DNA of 64,000 bases. Origin: Streptomyces sp. NBC_01465. Lineage in GTDB: Bacteria; Actinomycetota; Actinomycetes; Streptomycetales; Streptomycetaceae. Position 1 is the stretch's first letter. Each line of letters begins with the position of its first letter. The translations under genes and the position numbers were made by a program. The stretch lies in contig NZ_CP109467.1 in the NCBI RefSeq assembly GCF_036227325.1, positions 3,410,001 to 3,474,000 of the forward strand. The letters are read 5' to 3'. Under the pieces are notes generated by a model. The model did not search any database, was not told the DNA's origin, and saw only the letters and a program-made list of their open reading frames with translations. This document shows positions 34,517 to 42,811 of this stretch, in pieces.

Positions 34517-35707
34517 TCACCGCTCCAGCTTCGCAACGGAATGCGCGAGGCGCGGCGACGCGTACTCGGTGCCCACCACGAACCGCATCACCGGGCCGAA
34601 GGACGCCGCCGCCGGCAGCCCCGTGAAGTACAGGCCGGGGACGGACGATCCGTACCCGGCGTCCAGGACCGGGGCGCCCCGGGTGGTGGAGAGCGCGGCG
34701 CGCAGGCCGTGGCCCAGGAAGTCCAGGGACGTGGCGTCCATGCGGTAGCCGGTGGCGGCCATGACGTGGTCGGCGGCGAGGCGGGACGAGGGGCCGCCGC
34801 CGCTGAGGGTCAGGACCGGGCGGCCGTCCTCGACCCGCGCGCGGACCGGGCGGCGGCCGTCGGTGACCTGGACGCTGCCCGTGAAGCGGTCGCGCAGCCA
34901 CCAGGCGCCGAGCGGGCCGAGCACCCGGCGGACGAGGTAGTGGCGGGCTGGTGCGGGCAGGTGGCGGAAGTGCGTGGCGTGGTACGAGAAGGCGTACAGG
35001 GACCAGGCGTTGCCGAACGGGGTGACCGGGGTCAGCCGCGGCTGGCGGTCCGGGGCGTCGCCGAAGGCCACCGCGCCGCGGCGGCGGGCGATGATCCGCA
35101 CCCGGGCGCCCGCCTCCGCCATCAGGACCGCGTTCTCCAGGGCCGACTGGCCGGCGCCGACGACGACCACGTCCTGGCCGGCGAAGCGGGTGAGGTCGCG
35201 GTGGTGCGAGGCGTGCGAGACGAGGCCGGTGTCCGCGAGGGGTTCGAGTTCGCGCGGCATCCTGGCCAGGCCCGAAAGGCCGGTGGCGACGACGACCGCC
35301 CGTGCATCGAAGGTCTCGCCGGAGTCGAGCTTGAGGGTGAACCCGGGGGCGGAGCCCGGCGCCCGCTCCACGGAGACGACCCTGACCGCCTCCAGATCCG
35401 GAAGAAGCCTGTCGGCGAACCACTGCCCGTACGCCGCGAAGTCCTCGACCGGGATGAGGTCCCAGTCCGACTCGTACCGGGTGATGCCCGTGTCGGCACA
35501 GAAGTCGACCAGGCCGTGCCCCGGCTGGGGTGCGTCGATGTTCGATGCGACGGGGGTCGACTTGAGGAGCATCCCGGCGGGCATCTTCTCGCGCCAGCTC
35601 ACCATGGTCGATCCGAAGACGCGGACCGGGATGCCCCGCGCCCGCAGATGGGCGGCGGTCGACAGACCGTAGGGCCCCGCCCCGATGACAGCTACCGGAC
35701 GAATCAC
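34517..35707 (-). CDS. FAD/NAD(P)-binding oxidoreductase (flavin monooxygenase-like)
   Basis: This is a 396-aa two-dinucleotide-fold flavoprotein. The FAD motif VAVIGAGPYGLSTAAHLRA is at the N-terminus, and the NADPH motif VVVVGAGQSALENAVLM is at about residue 165. ATG(Y)-type signatures include VVVATGLSGL and MAATGYRMDA. It resembles flavin-containing or N-hydroxylating monooxygenases. GTG 35707 is chosen because the FAD motif begins right after it and GGAGGGG lies upstream. It is 62 nt downstream of the ATP-grasp gene on the same strand. The substrate is unknown. Confidence 0.83.
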   Translation of the reverse strand: MIRPVAVIGAGPYGLSTAAHLRARGIPVRVFGSTMVSWREKMPAGMLLKSTPVASNIDAPQPGHGLVDFCADTGITRYESDWDLIPVEDFAAYGQWFADRLLPDLEAVRVVSVERAPGSAPGFTLKLDSGETFDARAVVVATGLSGLARMPRELEPLADTGLVSHASHHRDLTRFAGQDVVVVGAGQSALENAVLMAEAGARVRIIARRRGAVAFGDAPDRQPRLTPVTPFGNAWSLYAFSYHATHFRHLPAPARHYLVRRVLGPLGAWWLRDRFTGSVQVTDGRRPVRARVEDGRPVLTLSGGGPSSRLAADHVMAATGYRMDATSLDFLGHGLRAALSTTRGAPVLDAGYGSSVPGLYFTGLPAAASFGPVMRFVVGTEYASPRLAHSVAKLER

Positions 35708-35769
35708 GTGCAGTCCCCTCCCCAGGGTGCCGACCCCTCGGCCGGCGCTCAACTGCTGTTGCACCTGCG

Positions 35770-37026
35770 TTATTTGACGACGGCGCCGCGGCGCGTGGTC
35801 GAGCGCCACAGCTGGTACAGATGTTTGAGGCCCGGCCCGACGAGCCGCGCGGCCATGGCGAACAGCGGCCGGACGTCGTCCGCCGCGAACCAGGCCAGCT
35901 CCGTCCCGCTCGCCCGCTCCGGCGCGTGCGGGGTGGTGTATCCGCTGCGCCGGTAGGCCGCCAGCGCGGGCAGGTCGATGTTCTCCACCAGATAGCGGTG
36001 ACCGGCCCGTTGCTCCCCCTCGGGCACCTTGCGGCCGGTCAGATGCAGATGCTGCGCCCGTACGACATCCACCCCCGACTCGTTCTCGAAGAGGCGGAAC
36101 TGCGCCCCCATCCTCGGATTGAAGTCCAGCAGCTTGTACTGCCCGTCGCGCCGGTCGAAGCGGAGGTCCAGGTCGACCACCCCGCTGAAACCGATCTGCT
36201 TGATGAACTGCGCGGCCAGGGCGGAAAGTTCCGGATTGTCGACCACATAAGCAAGGGCCGTCATTCCCGCATGCGGCGGCCAGGACCGCACCTTGACCCC
36301 GGTGAACAGGGCGAGGGGCTCGGCGTCCGCGCCGAAGTAGGCGTGCACGATCCAGTCCTCGGCGTCCTCGCGCGGCAGGTACTCCTGGAGGATCACCCCG
36401 GGGTGCTCCCCCCAGCGCGCGGCGAGGGTCAGCAGATGCTCCGCGTCCGGGATCCGGGTGGTGCCGATGACGGCGGGCTGCCGTCGGCGGACGAACGCCT
36501 CGCGGTTCTTGGCGACGACCGGGAAGCGGGCGTGCGCCGCGAACTCCTCTATGTCGGCGTACGAATCAGGGAACGCGGACGCCGGAGAGGCCACCCCGTG
36601 CTCGATGCACAGCTCGTGCAGGCCCTGCTTGCTGGCGAGCCGGCGCGGAAGCGCGGCCTCCACGCGCGGGAAGAGAAAGGGTCCCGCCAGTACGTCCTGG
36701 TGCTCGGCGACGAGGACCGCCGCTTCCTCGTCGGTCGGTATCAGGACGGTCGGTCTGCCGATACGGCGTCCGATCCTCAGCAGCCCGTCGACCAACTGCC
36801 CGGGCTCCTCCTTGCCGGTCGTCGGCCAGACGAACGCCCGTTCCAGATACCGGGATTGGGCCGCCGGTGTCCACCGGTCCTCGGTCACCGCGTACATCGG
36901 TACGCCGAGTCGCCCGAGACTGCGGATCGCCCCGACTCCTCCATGGTGCAGCGGATAGTTCCCTATTTTCACGATCAGGCCTGGTACGTCACGGTCCGGC
37001 GTGAACAGAGTGCTACGGCTCGCCAC
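35770..37026 (-). CDS. ATP-grasp carboxylate ligase-like protein
   Basis: This 418-aa protein of the ATP-grasp superfamily resembles the predicted carboligase group COG3919. The N-terminal pre-ATP-grasp domain holds VLIPTDEEAAVLVAEH. The ATP-grasp core shows FPVVAKNREAF, VILQEYLPREDAEDWIVHAYF and the metal-binding DLDLRFDRRDGQYKLLDFNPRMGAQF. Such enzymes join a carboxylate to an amine with ATP. No substrate can be named. It starts at GTG 37026 with GGGGGG upstream. With the flavoprotein and the APH-like kinase it forms a same-strand trio that looks like a small tailoring set. Confidence 0.82.
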   Translation of the reverse strand: MASRSTLFTPDRDVPGLIVKIGNYPLHHGGVGAIRSLGRLGVPMYAVTEDRWTPAAQSRYLERAFVWPTTGKEEPGQLVDGLLRIGRRIGRPTVLIPTDEEAAVLVAEHQDVLAGPFLFPRVEAALPRRLASKQGLHELCIEHGVASPASAFPDSYADIEEFAAHARFPVVAKNREAFVRRRQPAVIGTTRIPDAEHLLTLAARWGEHPGVILQEYLPREDAEDWIVHAYFGADAEPLALFTGVKVRSWPPHAGMTALAYVVDNPELSALAAQFIKQIGFSGVVDLDLRFDRRDGQYKLLDFNPRMGAQFRLFENESGVDVVRAQHLHLTGRKVPEGEQRAGHRYLVENIDLPALAAYRRSGYTTPHAPERASGTELAWFAADDVRPLFAMAARLVGPGLKHLYQLWRSTTRRGAVVK

Positions 37027-37158
37027 GTGTCCCCCCTATGGCCCCGGGCCCCACCCCGGTCGCTCCCCGAAGTGGACGCTACGGGGGGAATCGTCCATTC
37101 CGGCGCGTATTTTCCGGACATTACGAACTCTTTAGCGCCTGTCGCCGCAACCATTGCC

Positions 37159-37169
37159 CACGTAACGTG
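37159..37169. promoter_or_regulatory. CACGT-A-ACGTG palindrome upstream of fahA
   Basis: A perfect 11-bp palindrome lies 37 bp before the fahA start, within the 179-bp divergent spacer with the ATP-grasp gene. It is a possible operator. No known regulator is assigned. Confidence 0.35.
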
Positions 37170-37205
37170 TCTGACAACGAGATCCGGAAAGCGAGGCAGT
37201 ACCCC

Positions 37206-38435
37206 ATGCCCGAGCAGAGCCCGCTCGACCTCCCCGAGGGCGACCCCTTCGGTCCGCACAACCTCCCGTACGGAGTCTTCTCCACCGCCGATTCTCCCGA
37301 CCGCCGACGGGTCGGAGTCCGCATAGGCGACCACGTACTGGACGCGGGAGCGGCAGCCCTCGTGCTGGGCTCTCCGTACGCGAAGCTCCTTGACCGGCCT
37401 TCGCTCAACCCCCTGCTGGCGGCGGGCCGTACGGCCTGGCGCGACGTGCGGCGCGCGCTGACCGCCTGGGTCACGGTGCCGGCGCACCGCCCCGACATCG
37501 AGCCGCTGCTGCACCCGCTGTCCGCGGTCACGCTGCACCTTCCGTACGAGGTCGCCGACTACGTCGACTTCTACGCGAGCGAGCACCACGCCACCAACGT
37601 CGGCAGGATCTTCCGGCCGGACGGCGACGCGCTCACCCCCAACTGGAAGCATCTGCCGATCGGTTACCACGGCCGCTCAGGCACTGTCGTGGCCTCCGGC
37701 GCGGACGTGGTGCGCCCGTCGGGCCAGCGCAAGGCCCCGTCCGACCCGGCGCCGGTCTTCGGCCCTTCGGTGAAGCTGGACATCGAGGCGGAGGTCGGCT
37801 TCGTCGTCGGCGTACCGTCGGAGCAGGGGCGACCGGTTCCGCTCGCCGCCTTCCGCGACCATGTCTTCGGCGTGCAGCTGCTCAACGACTGGTCGGCGCG
37901 CGACCTCCAGGCCTGGGAGTACGTGCCGCTCGGCCCCTTCCTCGGCAAGTCCTTCGCCACGTCGGTCTCGGCCTGGGTGACACCACTGGAGGCCCTGGAC
38001 GCGGCGCGAGTGGCGCCCCCCGCACGGGAGTTCGCGCTCCTCCCCTACCTGGACGACGCCGAGGAGGAGGAGCCCGGCGGCCTGGACCTCCACATCACGG
38101 TCACGCTGAACGGCGAAACGGTCTCCTCCCCGCCCTTCTCCACCATGTACTGGACCGCGGCCCAGATGCTGGCGCACATGACGGTGAACGGCGCCTCGCT
38201 CCGTACGGGCGACCTCTACGGCTCCGGCACGGTCAGCGGCCCGGCCCAGGAGCAGCGCGGCTCGCTCCTGGAGCTCACCTGGAACGGCACCGAGCCCCTC
38301 GAACTCCCCACGGGCAAGCGGACGTTCCTGGAGGACGGCGACGTGGTCACCATGACCGCCTGGGCCCCGGGCCCGGACGGCACCAGGGTCGGCCTGGGCG
38401 AGGTCACCGGCCGGATCGCTCCCGTCACGTCATGA
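37206..38435 (+). CDS. fahA: Fumarylacetoacetase
   Basis: This enzyme splits 4-fumarylacetoacetate to fumarate and acetoacetate at the end of tyrosine degradation. The 409-aa protein has the N-terminal SH3-like domain (FGPHNLPYGVFST) and the catalytic domain with the metal-site pieces DYVDFYASEHHATNVGRIF, DIEAEVGFVVG and LLNDWSARDLQAWEYVPLGPF. The closing region SGTVSGPAQEQRGSLLELTWNG is also typical. ATG 37206 follows GAGG with 9-nt spacing. Its stop overlaps the next gene by 4 nt. Confidence 0.93.
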   Translation: MPEQSPLDLPEGDPFGPHNLPYGVFSTADSPDRRRVGVRIGDHVLDAGAAALVLGSPYAKLLDRPSLNPLLAAGRTAWRDVRRALTAWVTVPAHRPDIEPLLHPLSAVTLHLPYEVADYVDFYASEHHATNVGRIFRPDGDALTPNWKHLPIGYHGRSGTVVASGADVVRPSGQRKAPSDPAPVFGPSVKLDIEAEVGFVVGVPSEQGRPVPLAAFRDHVFGVQLLNDWSARDLQAWEYVPLGPFLGKSFATSVSAWVTPLEALDAARVAPPAREFALLPYLDDAEEEEPGGLDLHITVTLNGETVSSPPFSTMYWTAAQMLAHMTVNGASLRTGDLYGSGTVSGPAQEQRGSLLELTWNGTEPLELPTGKRTFLEDGDVVTMTAWAPGPDGTRVGLGEVTGRIAPVTS

Positions 38436-39079
38436 ACCCGGCCCCGGACCTCACGCTCCCCGAGGAGCTGCTACTGCTCGCCCTGGACCCGGTCCGGGGC
38501 AAGCCGGCCTGCCGCAACCGCTTCCTGGAGTACGGGATGGCGGGCGCGGCCCTCGCGGAGCTGGAGCTCCAGGGCCGGATCGCGGAGGACCGGGGGCGGG
38601 TGGCGGTGGTGGAGCCGATCCCGCCCGAGGACCGGCGGCTGGCGGTGGTCCTCAACACGCTGCCACCGCCCGGCAAGAGCCGCTTCTCGGGTGCGGCGAA
38701 CGCCCGGCGCTGGGTGCGCCGCGAGGGCCGCAGCGTCGAGGGCCTGTACCTCGACGACCTGGTGCAGCGCGGCGTCCTGCGCAGGGAGCGCCGCCGCGCC
38801 CTGGGGATCTTCCCGTACGTCCGCCACCCGGCAGGCCCCGCCGGGTGGTCGGCGCTGGTCAGGACGCGCTTCGCGCAGGCGGAGGCGGCGGGCTTCCCGG
38901 ACCGCCGCAGCAGCCTCCTGGCCGCGTTCGCGCTGGCCGTCGACCTGACCGGCGCGTTCCCCGGCAGCGGCTGGCGCGCCCGCTCGTCGCTGCGCTCGCG
39001 CCTGCGCCACGAGTGGGCGCCGGACGCGGTCCTGCGCAACGTACGCCAGGACAAGTCCAGCGAGAGCAGCAGCAGCTGA
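38432..39079 (+). CDS. GPP34-family (Golgi phosphoprotein 3-like) protein
   Basis: This 215-aa protein matches the GPP34/GOLPH3 fold: LTLPEELLLLALDPVRG at the N-terminus, the GAALAELELQGRI helix, and LDDLVQRGVLRRERRRALGIFP. In eukaryotes GOLPH3 binds phosphatidylinositol 4-phosphate. Streptomyces encodes many paralogues of unclear role. The start overlaps the fahA stop (ATGA), so the two are translationally coupled, an odd pairing with tyrosine degradation. It ends in a Ser-rich tail. Confidence 0.87.
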   Translation: MNPAPDLTLPEELLLLALDPVRGKPACRNRFLEYGMAGAALAELELQGRIAEDRGRVAVVEPIPPEDRRLAVVLNTLPPPGKSRFSGAANARRWVRREGRSVEGLYLDDLVQRGVLRRERRRALGIFPYVRHPAGPAGWSALVRTRFAQAEAAGFPDRRSSLLAAFALAVDLTGAFPGSGWRARSSLRSRLRHEWAPDAVLRNVRQDKSSESSSS

Positions 39080-39095
39080 TCCCGCGCCCTGCCGG

Positions 39096-41033
39096 TCAGC
39101 CCTCGTAGTCCTCCGGGGGCTCGAAGTCCCCGAAGTCCTCCGGGGGCTCGAAGTCCCCCGTCGCGCCGCCACTGGTATCGGGCACGGCCCCCGTGAACTC
39201 TCCGACCACCCCCAGCACCCCTTCCCCGTACGTCGCCAGCTTCTTCTCGCCGAGCCCGCCGATCGTGCCGAGCGTCTCCAGCGATCCTGGCCGCAACGTG
39301 GCGATCTCCCGCAGCGTCGCATCGTGGAAGATCACATACGCGGGCACGCCCAGCTCCTTGGCCTGCGCCCCGCGCCAGGCCCGCAGCGCCTCGAAGACCG
39401 GCACCGCCGCCTCCGGCAGATCGACAGCCGCCTTCGCCTTCTTCTCCGACCGATCGCCCCGCACCCGCACGGGCCGCTCGGCCTCCTTGCGCAGCCGCAC
39501 TTCCCGCTCCCGGCCCAGCACCTGCCCACTGGTCTCGGTGAGCACCAGCGTGCCGTACTCCCCCTCGACCGCGAGCAGCCCCATGGCGAGCAACTGGCGG
39601 ACCACACCCCGCCATTGGGTGTCGCTGAGGTCTTCCCCGATCCCGAAGACCGACAGCTGATCATGATCGAACTGGATGACCTTCGCGGTCTTCTTCCCCG
39701 TCAGGATGTCGATGATCTGGCCCGCACCGAACTTCTGGCGCCGCTCCCGCTCCAGCCGCACCACCGTGGAGAGCAGCTTCTGCGCCGGGACCGTCCCGTC
39801 CCACGTCTCGGGCGGCGTCAGGCAGGTGTCGCAGTTCCCGCAGGACGGCGCGACCGCCTCCTGGCCGAAGTACCCGAGCAGTTGCGCCCGCCGGCACCCG
39901 GCCGTCTCGCAGAGCGCCAGCATCGACTCCAGATGGGACGCGGCCCGCCGCCGGAAGGTCTCGTCGCCCTCCCCGCTCTGGATCATCTTCCGCTGCTGGA
40001 CGACGTCCTGGAGTCCGTACGCCATCCACGCCGTGGACGGCAGCCCGTCGCGCCCCGCACGCCCCGTCTCCTGGTAGTACCCCTCGACCGACTTCGGCAG
40101 GTCCAGGTGGGCCACGAAGCGCACATCGGGCTTGTCGATGCCCATCCCGAAGGCGATGGTCGCGACGACGACGAGGCCCTCCTCGCGCAGGAAGCGCGAC
40201 TGGTGGATCGCGCGCGTGCCCGCGTCGAGCCCCGCGTGGTACGGCACCGCCTCGATCCCGTTCTTGCAGAGGAACTCGGCGGTCTTCTCCACCGAGGCCC
40301 TCGACAGGCAGTACACGATGCCCGCGTCGCCCGCGTGCTCCTCCTTCAGGAAGGAGAGCAGCTGCTTCTTGGGCTCGGCCTTCGGCACGATGCGGTACTG
40401 GATGTTCGGCCGGTCGAAGCCCGCCTCGAAGTGCCGGGCGTCCGGCATCCCGAGCCGCTGGGTGATCTCCTGGTGCGTGGCCCGCGTCGCGGTGGCCGTG
40501 AGCGCGATCCGCGGTACGTCGGGCCACCGCTCGCCCAGCAGAGAGAGCGCCAGATAGTCGGGCCGGAAGTCGTGGCCCCACTGGGCCACACAGTGCGCCT
40601 CGTCGATCGCGAAGAGCGAGATCTTGGCCCGCGACAGCAGGTCCAGCGTCGACTCGACGCGCAGCCGCTCCGGCGCCAGATACAGCAGGTCGAGCTCCCC
40701 GGCGAGCAGCTCGGCCTCCACGGTCCGCCGCTGGTCGAAGTCGAGCGTGGAGTTGATGAACCCGGCGCGCACTCCGAGCGCCCGCAGCGCGTCCACCTGG
40801 TCCTGCATCAGCGCGATCAGCGGCGAGACGACGACGCCCGTACCGGGTCTGACCAGTGCCGGGATCTGATAGCAGAGGGACTTTCCGCCACCGGTCGGCA
40901 TCAGGACGACGGCGTCACCGCCCCCGATCACCTGCTCGATGACCGCTTCCTGCTCGCCCCGGAAGGCGTCGTACCCGAAGACGCGGTGCAGGGTCTGCAG
41001 CGCCTCGCTCTGCGTGTCCATCGCCGCACCCAT
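39096..41033 (-). CDS. recQ: ATP-dependent DNA helicase RecQ
   Basis: RecQ is a 3'-5' DNA helicase that acts in recombination and repair. The 645-aa protein has the helicase core with Walker A MPTGGGKSLCYQ, the DEAH box FAIDEAHCVAQWGHDFRP and the QETGRAGRDG motif VI. The RecQ zinc-binding cysteines follow (CRRAQLLGYFG, CGNCDTC), then a winged-helix RQC and an HRDC domain (VPVFEALRAWRGAQAKELG onward). The last 25 residues hold two copies of DFEPPED. ATG 41033 has GGGGGAC upstream. In-frame starts at 41066 and 41021 are alternatives. Confidence 0.93.
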   Translation of the reverse strand: MGAAMDTQSEALQTLHRVFGYDAFRGEQEAVIEQVIGGGDAVVLMPTGGGKSLCYQIPALVRPGTGVVVSPLIALMQDQVDALRALGVRAGFINSTLDFDQRRTVEAELLAGELDLLYLAPERLRVESTLDLLSRAKISLFAIDEAHCVAQWGHDFRPDYLALSLLGERWPDVPRIALTATATRATHQEITQRLGMPDARHFEAGFDRPNIQYRIVPKAEPKKQLLSFLKEEHAGDAGIVYCLSRASVEKTAEFLCKNGIEAVPYHAGLDAGTRAIHQSRFLREEGLVVVATIAFGMGIDKPDVRFVAHLDLPKSVEGYYQETGRAGRDGLPSTAWMAYGLQDVVQQRKMIQSGEGDETFRRRAASHLESMLALCETAGCRRAQLLGYFGQEAVAPSCGNCDTCLTPPETWDGTVPAQKLLSTVVRLERERRQKFGAGQIIDILTGKKTAKVIQFDHDQLSVFGIGEDLSDTQWRGVVRQLLAMGLLAVEGEYGTLVLTETSGQVLGREREVRLRKEAERPVRVRGDRSEKKAKAAVDLPEAAVPVFEALRAWRGAQAKELGVPAYVIFHDATLREIATLRPGSLETLGTIGGLGEKKLATYGEGVLGVVGEFTGAVPDTSGGATGDFEPPEDFGDFEPPEDYEG

Positions 41034-41100
41034 CACTCTGTCCCCCGTCGTACCCGCCGTGCCCATCACTCCAGCCACGATAGGGCCCCGCACTGACAAA

Positions 41101-41136
41101 GCCGCCCGCCTTCCGCGGAAGCGGAAGCCGGGCGGC
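41101..41136 (-). terminator. Terminator of the nuoA-N operon
   Basis: This is a long hairpin. The outer stem is GCCGCCCG/CGGGCGGC, followed by a single C-C mismatch, the inner stem CTTCCGC/GCGGAAG and a GGAA loop. It begins 26 nt after the nuoN stop. In the leftward direction TTTGTCA follows, the closest thing to a T-run in this window. Confidence 0.85.
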
Positions 41137-41161
41137 CCGTGACGGACGGTGACGCAGCAGG

Positions 41162-42811
41162 TCAGCGCACGAAGACGCTCGCCTGGTTCGCCAGATCCAG
41201 GAAGTACTGCGGCGCGACACCGAGGACCAGGGTCACGGCCACGCCCACCCCGATCGTCGTCATCGTCAGCGGCGACGGGACGGCGACCGTCGGGCCGTCC
41301 GCCTTCGGCTCGCTGAAGAACATCAGCACGATGACCCGGATGTAGAAGAACGCGGCGACCGCGGACGAGAGCACACCGACCACGACCAGCGGTCCCGCGC
41401 CACCCTCCGCCGCCGCACTGAAGACCGCGAACTTCCCCGTGAATCCCGCGGTCAGCGGGATGCCCGCGAAGGACAGCAGGAAGACCGCGAAGACCGCGGC
41501 GACCAGCGGTGAACGCCGCCCGAGCCCCGCCCACTTGGACAGGTGCGTCGCCTCGCCGCCCGCGTCGCGCACCAGCGTGACGACGGCGAAGGCGCCGATC
41601 GTCACGAAGGAGTAGGCGCCGAGGTAGAAGAGGACGGAGGAGACACCGTCCGGAGTGGTCGCGATGACACCGGCCAGGATGAAGCCGGCGTGCGCGATCG
41701 AGGAGTACGCGAGGAGCCGCTTGATGTCGGTCTGGGTGATCGCGACGATCGCGCCGCCCAGCATGGTGACGATCGCCACCGCCCACATCACAGGCCGCCA
41801 GTCCCAGCGCAGGCCCGGCAGGACGACGTAGAGCAGACGGAGCAGCGCGCCGAAGGCGGCCACCTTCGTCGCCGCCGCCATGAAGCCGGTGACCGGGGTC
41901 GGGGCGCCCTGGTAGACGTCCGGGGTCCACATGTGGAAGGGGACAGCGCCGACCTTGAAGAGCAGGCCGACCAGGATCATCGCGCCGCCGATGAGCAGCA
42001 GTGCGTCGTTGCCCATGGTGTCGGCGAGCGCCGGGTCGATCGTCGCGACGCTGCCGTCGACGACCGCCGCGATCTTGGCGTACGAGACGGAGCCCGCGTA
42101 GCCGTAGAGCAGGGCGATCCCGAAGAGCAGGAACGCCGAGGAGAACGCGCCGAGCAGGAAGTACTTCACGGCCGCCTCCTGCGACATCAGCCGCTTGCGG
42201 CGGGCGACGGCGCACAGGAGGTAGAGCGGGAGCGAGAAGACTTCCAGGGCGATGAAGAGCGTCAGGAGGTCGTTGGCCGCCGGGAAGACCAGCATGCCGC
42301 CGACCGCGAACAGCGCGAGCGGGAACACCTCGGTGGTGGTGAACCCGGCCTTGACCGCGGCCTGTTCGCTCTCACTGCCCGGTACGGACGCGGCCTGCGC
42401 CGCGAAGGAGTCGACCCGGTTGCCGTGCGTCTCGGGGTCGAGGCGCCGCTCGGCGAAGGTGAAGATCGCGACCAGCGAGGCCAGCAGGATGGTGCCCTGC
42501 AGGAACAGTGCCGGTCCGTCGACCGCGATGGCGCCCTCGGCCGCGATGTGCGCCTTGGTCGATGCGTACCCGCCGGCCGCGAGCGCGACAATTGCCGCAA
42601 AGGCAGCGGCGATCGCGACCACGGCGAGGAACACCTGCGCGTAGTAGCGGCCCTTGCGCGGTACGAATGCCTCGACCAGCACGCCCAGGCAGGCCGCCCC
42701 GAGCACGATCAGCACGGGTGAGAGCTGTGCGTACTCGATATGGGGCGTGGGGATCTTGGCGGTGGAATCCGCTCCCATTGTCCACAGGCTGTGGACGGAT
42801 GCTGCGCTCAC
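41162..42811 (-). CDS. nuoN: NADH-quinone oxidoreductase subunit N
   Basis: NuoN is an antiporter-like, proton-pumping membrane subunit, 549 aa with about 14 helices. Family blocks are visible: LFKVGAVPFHMWTPDVYQGAPTPVTGFMAAATKVAAF (with the channel Lys), TDIKRLLAYSSIAHAGFIL, and GIPLTAGFTGKF. It starts at GTG 42811 in a GTGA overlap with nuoM. It is the last gene of the 14-gene operon and is followed by a strong terminator. Confidence 0.95.
   Translation of the reverse strand: MSAASVHSLWTMGADSTAKIPTPHIEYAQLSPVLIVLGAACLGVLVEAFVPRKGRYYAQVFLAVVAIAAAFAAIVALAAGGYASTKAHIAAEGAIAVDGPALFLQGTILLASLVAIFTFAERRLDPETHGNRVDSFAAQAASVPGSESEQAAVKAGFTTTEVFPLALFAVGGMLVFPAANDLLTLFIALEVFSLPLYLLCAVARRKRLMSQEAAVKYFLLGAFSSAFLLFGIALLYGYAGSVSYAKIAAVVDGSVATIDPALADTMGNDALLLIGGAMILVGLLFKVGAVPFHMWTPDVYQGAPTPVTGFMAAATKVAAFGALLRLLYVVLPGLRWDWRPVMWAVAIVTMLGGAIVAITQTDIKRLLAYSSIAHAGFILAGVIATTPDGVSSVLFYLGAYSFVTIGAFAVVTLVRDAGGEATHLSKWAGLGRRSPLVAAVFAVFLLSFAGIPLTAGFTGKFAVFSAAAEGGAGPLVVVGVLSSAVAAFFYIRVIVLMFFSEPKADGPTVAVPSPLTMTTIGVGVAVTLVLGVAPQYFLDLANQASVFVR

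Noticed and set aside
33161..35956. 931-codon rightward open frame opposite the APH kinase and flavoprotein genes
   Set aside because: It is repetitive Gly/Arg/Asp-rich shadow sequence. The opposite strand encodes proteins with catalytic motifs.
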